64,000 bases of DNA, from positions 1 through 64,000 of the forward strand of contig NZ_JACHXO010000008.1 in the NCBI RefSeq assembly GCF_014192155.1. The letters run 5' to 3'. Position 1 is the stretch's first letter. The number at the start of each line of letters is the position of its first letter. Positions 19,718-27,557 of this stretch are shown one piece after another. Origin of the DNA: Roseateles terrae (GTDB lineage: Bacteria; Pseudomonadota; Gammaproteobacteria; Burkholderiales; Burkholderiaceae_C). The notes beneath the pieces are model-generated. The model was not told the DNA's origin, did not search any database, and saw only the letters and a program-made list of their open reading frames with translations. The position numbers and the translations under genes were made by a program.

Positions 19718-20340
19718 GTCACTCCTCGAATCATCTGGGCCAGGGCCTTCAGCCCGCGATGGATGCCCACCTTGATGGCGGACTCGGACAGCCCCGTCAG
19801 TTGCGCCGTCTCCGCCACGGACAGTCCCTGCAGCTTCACATGCAGGATCGGCAGGCGGTGTCGGTCCGGAAGCTGGGACAGCAACTGATCCACATCCCGG
19901 CGGGCATGAGCGGCCTCGTCATCGGAGGCGGCAAACAGGTCCGCGGCGTCCTCGTCCAGCGGTTCCGTCCAGGCCTCGTGACGATAACGGCTGCGCAGGA
20001 AGTCCGCCGTCTTGTAGCGGGCAATGGCATACATCCAGGCGGTCAGTGGCTGCTCCGGCAGGTAGGTGTGGCGGCCGTTGTGGACCGCAATCAGGATCTC
20101 CTGCACCAGGTCCTCCACGTCCTGCGGCTTGTCGTGCAGCCGCTTGCGAAGGAAGGCGCGCAGCACGCCGCCCAGCGCCTGCAGGAACGATTGGTAGGCG
20201 CGGGTGTCGCCGTCGAGCGCCGAGAGGAACAGCGATTTCAGCTGCTGTTCGGTGGCCTGTGCGGTGGCTCGTGCGCCAACCTGGGCGGTGGTCGGCGCAG
20301 GCGGCGGGGTGGTCGTGGGGGCGCCAGGGGCGAAGTCCAT
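19714..20340 (-). CDS. sigF: ECF sigma factor of the SigF/RpoQ type
   Basis: The 208-residue product has sigma region 2 ([20 protein letters not shown], then [18 protein letters not shown]) and region 4 ([20 protein letters not shown]) of an extracytoplasmic-function sigma factor. With NrsF it forms a sigma/anti-sigma pair. It probably drives the bufferin genes upstream through the promoter at 23589-23614. The frame is open up to 20628, overlapping the doxX stop, which would add 96 Arg/Pro-rich residues. I chose 20340 because it yields normal family length, but an ATG at 20367 is equally possible and no clear ribosome site decides. Confidence 0.88.
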   Translation of the reverse strand: MDFAPGAPTTTPPPAPTTAQVGARATAQATEQQLKSLFLSALDGDTRAYQSFLQALGGVLRAFLRKRLHDKPQDVEDLVQEILIAVHNGRHTYLPEQPLTAWMYAIARYKTADFLRSRYRHEAWTEPLDEDAADLFAASDDEAAHARRDVDQLLSQLPDRHRLPILHVKLQGLSVAETAQLTGLSESAIKVGIHRGLKALAQMIRGVT

Positions 20341-20614
20341 CGCGCGATTGTCCGTGTGACCTGGCATTGAGGTGTTGGGAATTGTGCGGAGTCGGGGAAG
20401 GCCGTCCCCGCACCTGGACTGTGACAGGTCGGGGGCTGGCGCTTGCATTGCCGCTGGCGCACACGCCGACACTGGCGCCCGTGCGTGGGCCGGAGCCGAG
20501 GGCCATGCCGGCCGGCGCGGGACGCTCGACGACGTCCGGATCTGCGGCAGTGGCGGGTCGTTCCGCCTCGTCCGGACCCGCCTCAGTGGTGCGTCGCCCC
20601 AGAACGGGCTGGAT

Positions 20615-21178
20615 TCAGCGAGGTTCATGACGCCGCCGTGTCAGCGAAGCCAGCCGCCGGCCGATCAGATGATCCAGCGAGAGGGCGCCCGGTCCCCCGG
20701 CGGCGATGGCCATCGCCATGGCAAACCAGGTGGCATGCACCGGCCAGCCGTCTGGCACGGTCAGCTGGATCAAAACAATCATGCCCATCAGGGCGCAGGC
20801 CGCCAGGCGCGTGCCCAGGCCGGCGATCAGCAGCAGGGGCAAGACCACCTCGCCGCAGGCTGACAGAAACGCCATCACGGCCGGCGCGGGAAACGGGTAC
20901 GGCCCGCCCGGGAGGTGGAGCTGAAACTCGTCGGTGAACAGCGCGACCGCGACGTCATTCAAGTGCAGGAACCCATCCCACTTGAGCAGGCCTGATTTGA
21001 GAAAGGGCACGGCGATGGCTAGACGAAGTGCAAGCTGTGCAAGCCAAGCGGGTGGGGTGAGCGCTGCCCACCACCGGGACCAGGACAACCCGCGCCCGTG
21101 GGCTGCCAGGTGGGTGTGCGCGGTGGGCGGCATGGCGGGAGCCGCCGCGCCGGAGGCTCGGTCGTTCAACGGGGTCAT
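20615..21178 (-). CDS. DoxX family membrane protein
   Basis: The 187-residue protein has about four membrane helices and the DoxX core ([21 protein letters not shown]). It corresponds to the DoxX gene found in copper/gold-induced (gig) operons next to DUF2282, DUF692 and DUF2063 genes. A role in electron transfer or redox balance at the membrane is suggested for the family but not shown here. The start overlaps the bufC stop by 4 bases (ATGA), so the two are coupled. Confidence 0.87.
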   Translation of the reverse strand: MTPLNDRASGAAAPAMPPTAHTHLAAHGRGLSWSRWWAALTPPAWLAQLALRLAIAVPFLKSGLLKWDGFLHLNDVAVALFTDEFQLHLPGGPYPFPAPAVMAFLSACGEVVLPLLLIAGLGTRLAACALMGMIVLIQLTVPDGWPVHATWFAMAMAIAAGGPGALSLDHLIGRRLASLTRRRHEPR

Positions 21179-21945
21179 GCGACAGTCTCCTCGGGCAGGG
21201 ACGCAAAGACGCCGGCTTCGATGAGCGCGGCGAGATGGGTGGTGAGATCAAAGGACGGGTTCGCCGACAGGGCTGCCTCGGCAGCGCTTGCCAGAGGCTG
21301 CCCGTCCAGCAGCGCCTGCAGGAAGGGCGCCGCTTCATCCGGAAGGTGGGTGACGATCACTTCGTCAGCAGGGCGGGTCACGAGCGCGATCTGGGCGTCG
21401 CGGGTCGTCAATGGGCTCACCGGGCCTTCATGGCGGTTGATGGCGAAGATGGACACCGCCGGATAGGCCGATCGCACCACTTGCGCGGCAGGGTGTGCCC
21501 GCAGCTGGAGGTCTGGTAGGGCTTGGGCAGGCAGCGCGGCGAGGTCATCGGCGGCCAGCGCGGGCGCGTCTGCTGCGTGATAGGCGTCCAGCCACGCGCG
21601 TTCGATGCGTGCGACGTCGGCCAGCCAGGGCATCTCCGCTGCGTAGGGATAAGCAGCAATGAAAGCCGGGAACGCGCGACCATAGTCGAACAGCAGCGGC
21701 GAGCTGGGCGGCGTCTCGCGGACGTGAGCCCGCGCCATCGCGCGGAAGAAGTCTTCCCCCACGATGCGCTGCACTGCCGGATAAATTGCCGCGACCGCTG
21801 CAATGAGGCTGACGGTCACATTGTTGCGATAGACGTTGTAGCGTTTGGCGACCGAGGCGCCCTCGGCGTTCAGCACGATGCCGGGCGGCGGCGCGGCCGG
21901 GTCCAGCAGGCCGGATGCGAGTGGGGCGGCGAAGTCAGTGGGCAT
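21175..21945 (-). CDS. bufC: DUF2063 protein, bufferin partner BufC
   Basis: The 256-residue product belongs to the DUF2063 family (putative DNA-binding domain in older databases). In bufferin systems it acts as the partner that brings the precursor peptide to the DUF692 enzyme. The N-terminal VYRNNVTVSLIAAVAAIYPAV and EDFFRAMARAHV blocks are typical. The start at 21945 lies inside the bufB end (11-bp overlap); a longer frame to 22017 would run further into bufB and add unlike residues. Confidence 0.87.
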   Translation of the reverse strand: MPTDFAAPLASGLLDPAAPPPGIVLNAEGASVAKRYNVYRNNVTVSLIAAVAAIYPAVQRIVGEDFFRAMARAHVRETPPSSPLLFDYGRAFPAFIAAYPYAAEMPWLADVARIERAWLDAYHAADAPALAADDLAALPAQALPDLQLRAHPAAQVVRSAYPAVSIFAINRHEGPVSPLTTRDAQIALVTRPADEVIVTHLPDEAAPFLQALLDGQPLASAAEAALSANPSFDLTTHLAALIEAGVFASLPEETVA

Positions 21946-22951
21946 CGGACACCTCGGCGGCCTGATTCGTCGGTCGATCCGTGATTCCAGTGCCGCTGTA
22001 CAGGAAGCGCTGAACATCGAGCGCTTGCGCCATCTGCGACTTCAGCACCGTCCAGGGGGGCAACTCGCTGTCCCACTCGATGAGAGTGGGAACGTGCCCG
22101 ATGGCTGCGATCACCACTGCGTACAGGGCCCACACGTCCGCGCCGACACTGCGATCATGGCTGTCAATCAGCAGCCGCTGCCCGTGTTCATCCTGCTGTT
22201 CGCTATGGCCTGCCAGATGCACCTGACCGACCGATGCCAGCGGCAGCTCCCGCAGATACTGGTGGACGTCGAAGCGATGGTTGGTGGCACTGACCACCAC
22301 GTTGTTCAGGTCCAGCAGCAGACCGCATCCAGTGCGTTGCACGACCTCGCGCAGAAACTGCGGTTCGCTGAGGTCAGACGTGTTGAAGCGTAGATAGGTG
22401 GAGGGATTTTCGAGCAGCAGCGGCCGACCCAGCGCGGTCTGCACCTGATCGATGTGCTGGCAGACCTGCTGCAAGGTGGCCGCGGTGTAGGGCAGCGGCA
22501 GCAGGTCATTGAAGAAGCGGCCGCCGTGGGACGACCAGGCCAGGTGTTCCGACACCAGGGCGGGTTCATAACGCCGAACCACTGCCACAAGCCGCGCGAG
22601 GTGGGCATCGTCCAGCGGCTCGGATCCGCCGATGGACAGGCCCACACCATGCACGGACAGGGGATAGGCGGCCCGCAGCGCCGACAGGGCGCGATGCGGT
22701 GGGCCGCCCGCACCCATGTAGTTCTCGGCATGGACTTCGAAGAAGGTGTCCGGGAGCGTGTCTGCGAGCAGCTCGTCCAGGTAGGCCGGCTTGAAGCTCG
22801 CGCCGACCCGCAGGGCAGCGTTGCTCGCGACCGGCCAGGTTGCGTCTGGATGCGTCACCGCGCCGCCCGTGGCCGAGCGCGCCGAGGAAGACGCAGAAGC
22901 GGTGGCCGCGACAGCGTCCGCGGACGCGAAAAGAATGGATGCGCGAGACAC
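21935..22951 (-). CDS. bufB: DUF692 multinuclear non-heme iron oxidase, BufB
   Basis: The 338-residue enzyme is a MNIO (DUF692) with a TIM-barrel fold. The family oxidises cysteines of the small bufferin peptide into copper-binding heterocycles. Visible iron-site motifs include FFEVHAENYMG, SVHGVGLSIGG, SEHLAWSSHGG, LLENPSTYL, LLLDLNNVVVSATNH and HLAGHSEQ. The start is a GTG with GGAGG 5-6 bases upstream. This gives an unusual N-terminal extension of about 45 Ala/Ser-rich residues before the enzyme core begins at VGASFKPAYLDEL. It lies 259 bp downstream of bufA1 and overlaps bufC. Confidence 0.92.
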   Translation of the reverse strand: MSRASILFASADAVAATASASSSARSATGGAVTHPDATWPVASNAALRVGASFKPAYLDELLADTLPDTFFEVHAENYMGAGGPPHRALSALRAAYPLSVHGVGLSIGGSEPLDDAHLARLVAVVRRYEPALVSEHLAWSSHGGRFFNDLLPLPYTAATLQQVCQHIDQVQTALGRPLLLENPSTYLRFNTSDLSEPQFLREVVQRTGCGLLLDLNNVVVSATNHRFDVHQYLRELPLASVGQVHLAGHSEQQDEHGQRLLIDSHDRSVGADVWALYAVVIAAIGHVPTLIEWDSELPPWTVLKSQMAQALDVQRFLYSGTGITDRPTNQAAEVSDAH

Positions 22952-22985
22952 GGAGACCTCCTGGATATGAGAGCGCGCCGCCGGA

Positions 22986-23011
22986 GGCGTTGACTCGCTG
23001 GAATCAACGCC
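22986..23011 (-). terminator. hairpin in the bufA1-bufB gap (second)
   Basis: GGCGTTGA and TCAACGCC form an 8-bp stem with a 10-base loop, 35 bp before the bufB start. It may be part of a leader or mRNA-processing structure. Confidence 0.4.
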
Positions 23012-23170
23012 GTAGGACGCTGAGGCACCAGAGTGGTGAATCCCTGCGGCGCGGTGAGCGTGAACGCATCGGTCGCGACCCGCCGGGCATGGACGCCGGA
23101 GCGCGCAGACCGCCAGTCATAGACGCTTGCGGCACGACGTCACCAGGCATGCCCGCCTGTGGCGTGAAGT

Positions 23171-23192
23171 CACCGGGCCTGCTCGCCCGGTG
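23171..23192 (-). terminator. hairpin after bufA1, probable attenuator
   Basis: CACCGGGC-CTGCTC-GCCCGGTG forms an 8-bp stem about 20 bases after the bufA1 stop. No T-run follows. A leaky terminator or stability hairpin here would let bufA1 be made in excess over bufB. Confidence 0.5.
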
Positions 23193-23210
23193 AGCGTAGC
23201 CATCCAGGTT

Positions 23211-23522
23211 TCAGCGCTTCATGATGGGCGTCAGGGAGCCCTGGCCGCCGGGCACCTTCATGGACGTGCAGGTGCCGGCCGGCACGAACTTCCAGGCGTT
23301 GCCTTGATAGTCTTCGGTGGAGGTGCCTTGGCAGGTGGTGCCCGGGCCGGCGGCGCAGTCGTTCTGGCCCTTGAGGGCGACGCCGTAGCACTTTTCCTTC
23401 TTGGCTTCGGTCTTCGTGTCCGCCTTGGCCTCGGGCATGGCGCCGGCATGGGCCGAAGTGGCCAGAACGCCAGCGACGGCGGAAGCGAGCAGGGCAGCGG
23501 TGAAGGTGACTTTGGTGGACAT
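23211..23522 (-). CDS. bufA1: bufferin precursor BufA1 (DUF2282)
   Basis: The 103-residue precursor has a signal peptide (residues 1-26, ending ATSAHA-GAM) and a mature part with four cysteines (45, 56, 64, 85) in the DUF2282 pattern: [20 protein letters not shown], then C64 and GTCTSM. In bufferins some cysteines are modified by the MNIO enzyme into thiooxazolones that bind copper in the periplasm. The ATG at 23522 is chosen because GGAG lies 6 bases upstream; a frame to 23534 starts before that site. It is the first gene of the operon and lies behind a SigF-type promoter. Confidence 0.92.
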   Translation of the reverse strand: MSTKVTFTAALLASAVAGVLATSAHAGAMPEAKADTKTEAKKEKCYGVALKGQNDCAAGPGTTCQGTSTEDYQGNAWKFVPAGTCTSMKVPGGQGSLTPIMKR

Positions 23523-23534
23523 GGGGTTCTCCAA

Positions 23535-23963
23535 TCGTTGAGAGGGCTAGCGGCCCTGCAGCGGTGTGCTGCCGGACACGAGGGTTAGTTCGTGCCGTTC
23601 GTCGATTGGGTTACAGCGGGTCAAAAAAATTCTTGAGCGGCTGCCCGTCTGTGCATGTCGGGGGGGCACGAAGCCAGCGTTCCAGTCGAAGCAAGAGTGA
23701 CTCCGCCTGGCGCTCGCCTTCTACGACAGCGCTCGGGCTGACCGGGCCGCCGACATCGTCCGAGACGTTGCGCCCGATCCACCGCCTCTACAACGTCTGA
23801 AAGTTCACTTCGCTCAGAACGAGCAAATCGGCGCATGGCAACCAGAAGCGTCGTGGGCGCTAGGAACGCTCAGCAGGGAGTTGAAGGGGGGGGAGGAGGT
23901 TCAGCGAACGCGCCTCGTCTTTTGGCGCGCGGTCTACTTCAGTCACGGCGAGGCTGCCGATGC
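23535..23963. other. intergenic region before bufA1
   Basis: The region between bufA1 and the tRNA gene (429 bp) holds the SigF-type promoter at 23589-23614. A run of eight G lies at 23886-23893. The remaining sequence has no open frame with coding character and no element that I recognise. Confidence 0.6.
23589..23614 (-). promoter_or_regulatory. SigF-type ECF promoter of the buf operon
   Basis: On the minus strand GTAACC (23609-23614) and CGAA (23589-23592) are separated by exactly 16 bp. This matches the GTAACC-N16-CGAA consensus known for Caulobacter SigF. It is 67 bp before the bufA1 start, and the matching sigma factor is encoded in the same operon, which implies autoregulation. Confidence 0.82.
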
Positions 23964-24037
23964 TGGAGCGGGTGATGGGAATCGAACCCACGTATCGAGC
24001 TTGGGAAGCTAGCGTTCTACCATTGAACTACACCCGC
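23964..24037 (-). tRNA. glyU: tRNA-Gly (anticodon CCC)
   Basis: Read on the minus strand the 74 bases fold as a tRNA: acceptor GCGGGTG paired with CACCCGC, D-arm with AGTTCAATGGTAGAAC, anticodon loop TTCCCAA, T-loop GGTTCGATTCC and an encoded CCA end. The CCC anticodon and overall sequence resemble Escherichia coli glyU. One apparent mismatch (T28 with C42) is present in the anticodon stem. Confidence 0.94.
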
Positions 24038-24047
24038 ATCGCTGACC

Positions 24048-24053
24048 ATTGTA
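24048..24053 (-). promoter_or_regulatory. -10 box of the tRNA-Gly gene
   Basis: TACAAT reads on the minus strand 10 bases before the tRNA 5' end, a normal distance for a tRNA promoter. The -35 region is weak. Confidence 0.45.
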
Positions 24054-24226
24054 GCCGAGCCAGGACGCGCGGCGCAGCATCCGAGCGGGGGCACGTAGAG
24101 GCGCCTTCAGCGCCTCCAGCAGCACGTCCGCGCTCCATTCGGGCGCTCTTCGACCCTACTCAGACGCCGTTTGTCCGATTCATGTTGCAATGCTGAACGC
24201 TACCTGAACGTTTGCTTGCAAGCCCC

Positions 24227-25528
24227 ATGACTCCACCGGCCGCTCCCTCGTCTGCACACACCCCTGGCGCCCCCGATACTCCTGCGGCTCACGCCCAAGC
24301 CAGGCGGACGCCCGCCGCGGGTGGATCCCAGTCGGCACCTGATGCCGCGGGTCGCCATCCTCATCTGGTCTGGGCGCTCCTGGCCCTGGCTTTGGGCGGC
24401 TTCTCCATCGGCACGACCGAATTCGCGGCGATGACGCTAGTGCCGTTCTTCTCCCCCGATCTGGGGATCGACGTCCCCACTGCCGGCCGCGTGATCAGTG
24501 CCTATGCCCTCGGCGTCGTGGTCGGCGCGCCGATCTTCGCCACACTCGGTGCGAAGCTGCCGCGACGCACCCTCCTGATCCTGCTGATGATGGCCTTCGC
24601 CGTCGGCAATGGCCTGAGCGCCATCGCGCCGGGCTATTACTCGATGCTGCTGTTCCGCTTCCTCAGCGGCCTGCCGCACGGCGCCTACTTTGGTGTGGGT
24701 GCGCTCGTCGCCGCCTCACTGGTGGCTCCGGAACGCCGCGCCCAGGCGGTTAGCATGATGATGCTGGGTCTGACCGTTGCCACCATCATCGGCGTGCCCT
24801 TGGCCAATGCGCTGGGGCAATGGGTCGGCTGGCGCTGGGGCTTTGCGATCGTCGCGCTGCTGTCGCTGTGCACGGCCGCGCTGGTCGCGACCCAAGTGCC
24901 CAAGGATGAGGTCCAGCCCGGCGCCAGCGCCATGCGCGAACTCGGTGCCCTCGCGAAGCGGCAGGTGTGGCTCACCCTGGGCATCGGCGCCATCGGCTTC
25001 GGCGGCATGTTCGCGGTCTACACCTACCTGGCCTCCACCCTGCTGGAAGTGACCGGCGCCAGCCCATCGCTGCTGCCCATTGTGTTCAGCGTGTTTGGCC
25101 TGGGCATGACGGTCGGCACCCTGGCGTGCGCCTGGGCCGCCGACCGCGCGTTGATGCCCACCGTCGGTGGCATCCTGCTTTGGAGCGCCGTCTCCCTGGC
25201 GCTGTTCCCCTTCGCCGCCGGCCATCTGGGGACGCTGCTGCCGGTGGTCTTCATGATCGGCTGCGGCGGCGGCCTGGGCGCGGTGCTGCAGACCCGGCTG
25301 ATGGACGTCGCCGGTGATGCGCAGACCTTGGCTGCCGCGCTGAATCACTCAGCCTTCAATGCCGCCAATGCCCTAGGCCCCTGGCTGGGTGGCATGGCCA
25401 TCGCGGCGGGTTACGGCTGGACCTCCACCGGCTGGGTCGGCCTGGCCCTGGCCATTGGCGGTCTGCTGGTCTGGGCCCTCTCCCTGGCCGACGACCGCCG
25501 CACGGTCGCGCGACGGGCTGTCACGTGA
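24227..25528 (+). CDS. MFS exporter, AraJ/YdhP-like
   Basis: The 433-residue protein has 12 probable membrane helices and the motifs of the DHA1 group (AraJ, YdhP): GGFSIGTTEFAAM in helix 1, RRTLLILLMMAFAVGNGLSA in loop 2-3, and RFLSGLPHGAYFGVGALVA. These proteins export sugars, purines or drugs; the substrate cannot be told here. A Pro/Ala-rich cytoplasmic N-terminus of about 45 residues precedes helix 1. The ATG at 24227 is preferred over a TTG at 24212, though neither has a strong ribosome site. Confidence 0.9.
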   Translation: MTPPAAPSSAHTPGAPDTPAAHAQARRTPAAGGSQSAPDAAGRHPHLVWALLALALGGFSIGTTEFAAMTLVPFFSPDLGIDVPTAGRVISAYALGVVVGAPIFATLGAKLPRRTLLILLMMAFAVGNGLSAIAPGYYSMLLFRFLSGLPHGAYFGVGALVAASLVAPERRAQAVSMMMLGLTVATIIGVPLANALGQWVGWRWGFAIVALLSLCTAALVATQVPKDEVQPGASAMRELGALAKRQVWLTLGIGAIGFGGMFAVYTYLASTLLEVTGASPSLLPIVFSVFGLGMTVGTLACAWAADRALMPTVGGILLWSAVSLALFPFAAGHLGTLLPVVFMIGCGGGLGAVLQTRLMDVAGDAQTLAAALNHSAFNAANALGPWLGGMAIAAGYGWTSTGWVGLALAIGGLLVWALSLADDRRTVARRAVT

Positions 25529-25578
25529 CACCCCCTTCGCTGCGATAATCCCGCGCTTGCTGAGTCTAGAGAGTTCTC

Positions 25579-26508
25579 ATGCCTGTCCACATGGCTGAAT
25601 GGCTGCCGCCCGTGCGCTACTGGGTGCTGGCGATCTTCATCGCTTCCGCGCTGTATGCCCACTTCCGGGGCCGTGTGCGTTTCAAGCTGGCGCGCGCGCT
25701 GACCGATTTCACGGTGCTGCTGGCGCCCATCAATGCGGCCATGTATCTGTTCTCGCGGCCGCCAGCGACCCCCTACCTGAAGACCGACGACTTCAAGGAG
25801 CTGGACCTGCTGCGCGACAACTGGCAGCTGATCCGCGATGAAGCGCTGCGCCTGAATGACGAGGGCTACATCAAGGCCGCCTCCGGCTACAACGATATCG
25901 GCTTCAATTCCTTCTTCCGCACCGGCTGGAAGCGCTTCTACCTGAAGTGGTATGACCGCGACATGGAATCGGCCCAGTCCCTGTGCCCGAAAACGGTGGA
26001 ACTCCTGCAGCGCATTCCGACCATCAAGGCCGCCATGTTTGCTTCGCTGCCGCCGGGCGCGCGCCTGGTGCGTCATCGCGACCCCTATGCCGGCTCGCTG
26101 CGTTACCACCTGGGCCTGACCACCCCCAACCATCCCGACTGTTTCATCGAAGTCGACGGCGAGCGTTATCACTGGCGCGACGGTGAAGCGGTGATGTTCG
26201 ATGAGACCTTCATCCACTACGCCGAGAACAGCACCCAGCATCAGCGCGTGATCCTGTTCTGCGACGTGGAGCGTCCGCTGCACTTCGCCCCGATGCGCTG
26301 GCTCAATCGCTGGTTCGGCAAGGTGGTCATGACCGCTGCGGCCACGCAGAACCTGGAGTCCGAACCCATTGGCGGACTCAACAAGTTCTTCTTCCACGCC
26401 TACAAGGTGCGGATCTTCTTCAAGGCCTTCAAGCAGCGCACCCGCCTGGGGTATTACATCGTCAAGTGGGCGCTGATTCTGGGCATCCTGGCCGCGATCT
26501 TCCTCTGA
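25579..26508 (+). CDS. lpxO: LpxO-like aspartyl/asparaginyl beta-hydroxylase family protein
   Basis: The 309-residue Fe(II)/2-oxoglutarate enzyme has hydrophobic segments at both ends (residues 11-26 and the last 18 residues). The iron site lies in VRHRDPYAGSLRYHLGL and FDETFIHYAEN. This layout is that of LpxO, which hydroxylates a secondary acyl chain of lipid A at the inner membrane. GAGAG lies 5 bases upstream of the ATG. It follows the MFS gene by 50 bp. Assignment to LpxO rather than another membrane-bound hydroxylase is by overall resemblance. Confidence 0.85.
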   Translation: MPVHMAEWLPPVRYWVLAIFIASALYAHFRGRVRFKLARALTDFTVLLAPINAAMYLFSRPPATPYLKTDDFKELDLLRDNWQLIRDEALRLNDEGYIKAASGYNDIGFNSFFRTGWKRFYLKWYDRDMESAQSLCPKTVELLQRIPTIKAAMFASLPPGARLVRHRDPYAGSLRYHLGLTTPNHPDCFIEVDGERYHWRDGEAVMFDETFIHYAENSTQHQRVILFCDVERPLHFAPMRWLNRWFGKVVMTAAATQNLESEPIGGLNKFFFHAYKVRIFFKAFKQRTRLGYYIVKWALILGILAAIFL

Positions 26509-26520
26509 TGCCCCCGTCAA

Positions 26521-26541
26521 CGAGGCCATCGACTGGCCTCG
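26521..26541. terminator. hairpin between convergent genes
   Basis: CGAGGCCA-TCGAC-TGGCCTCG forms an 8-bp stem 13 bp after the lpxO-like stop codon. There is no T-tract. It could act for both convergent genes. Confidence 0.5.
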
Positions 26542-26598
26542 TCAGGGGACGAACGTTCCCCAAAGGTTCCCGGAAGCCGACAGGTCTCGGGGATCTTG

Positions 26599-27438
26599 TC
26601 AAGGGGTGTTTTGAAGAGCCTCCCGCAGCGCCCCAGCCTGCGGCCCGAAGGCATACGCATCCATCCCCAGGCAGCCGAAGGTGACGGCCTCGAAGATGCG
26701 CTGTGGTGCTTCTTCCCGGCCACCCAGGCCGGCCGCCACGAACCAGGGCAGCAGATGCTCATCGGTCGGATGCATCATCACCGCGTTCGGGGCCTGGACG
26801 CGGTATTGCGCCAGAGCTTCCCAGTCTCGCGCTTCGCTGCGTGCTGCAAACCAGGTCCGGAAGGCGGCCGACTCCGGCATCTCCGGATCGTTCTCGGTGG
26901 GCGCGCCGCCCCAGGGGCGCTGGCTCATCAGCAGACGCAGGTTGTGGGTGATGCTGCCGGTGGCCAGCACCAGCACGCCGTCCTCGGACAGCGATCGCAG
27001 TTGCGCCCCCATCGCCATCAGTTCAGCGGGGGACGCCATGGGCGTGAGGGCCAGCGGCACCACCGGCACATCGGCGTCCGGATACAGGTAGCGCATCGCC
27101 GTCCAGATGCCGTGATCCAGGCCGCCGCGTTCCAGCACCGGCGCCTGCAGACGCTCGCCCACCGTGGCTGCCAGGTCCGGCGCGCCGGGCGCGTCATACC
27201 GCAATTCGTACAGCGCCTGCGGGAACCCGCCGAAGTCGTAGACGGCCTCATGCTGCGCGCCGCCCAGCAGCACCGGCGCGCGCGCGGTGGTGTGGGCGGA
27301 GACGGCCAGCACCGCCCTCGGGCGGCCGAAGCGGCGGTCCAGGGTCTGGCCCAGATGGGTGAGAAAGGCACCGGTCGCTCCGGGCTCCAGCGCGATCATT
27401 GGGGAGCCGTGCGAGACAAAGAGGGCAGGGAAGTGCAT
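26599..27438 (-). CDS. DODA-type extradiol aromatic-ring dioxygenase (YgiD-like)
   Basis: The 279-residue protein belongs to the 4,5-DOPA dioxygenase extradiol family. The zinc/iron ligands are expected in LFVSHGSPM, VSAHTT and TGSITHNLR, all present. The C-terminal EHLLPWFVAAGLGG segment is typical. Escherichia coli YgiD cleaves L-DOPA. The start at 27438 is chosen because GAAGG lies 7 bases upstream; an ATG two codons earlier is also possible. It is convergent with the lpxO-like gene and divergent from the permease gene. Confidence 0.9.
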   Translation of the reverse strand: MHFPALFVSHGSPMIALEPGATGAFLTHLGQTLDRRFGRPRAVLAVSAHTTARAPVLLGGAQHEAVYDFGGFPQALYELRYDAPGAPDLAATVGERLQAPVLERGGLDHGIWTAMRYLYPDADVPVVPLALTPMASPAELMAMGAQLRSLSEDGVLVLATGSITHNLRLLMSQRPWGGAPTENDPEMPESAAFRTWFAARSEARDWEALAQYRVQAPNAVMMHPTDEHLLPWFVAAGLGGREEAPQRIFEAVTFGCLGMDAYAFGPQAGALREALQNTP

Positions 27439-27557
27439 CGTCATGCCTTCATTGCAGCGCGGACCGGCCGGTCGGGGATCAAAACCCCTTGCATGGTCTG
27501 TTCAAACTGCTTGTACCTCCGAGCACGTGCAGGCGCGTCATTCGCTACAGTCCACCC

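Noticed and set aside
23960-24196. A 78-residue frame beginning MLERVMGIEPTYRAWEASVL.
   Set aside because: This is the familiar false frame produced by the complement of a tRNA gene.
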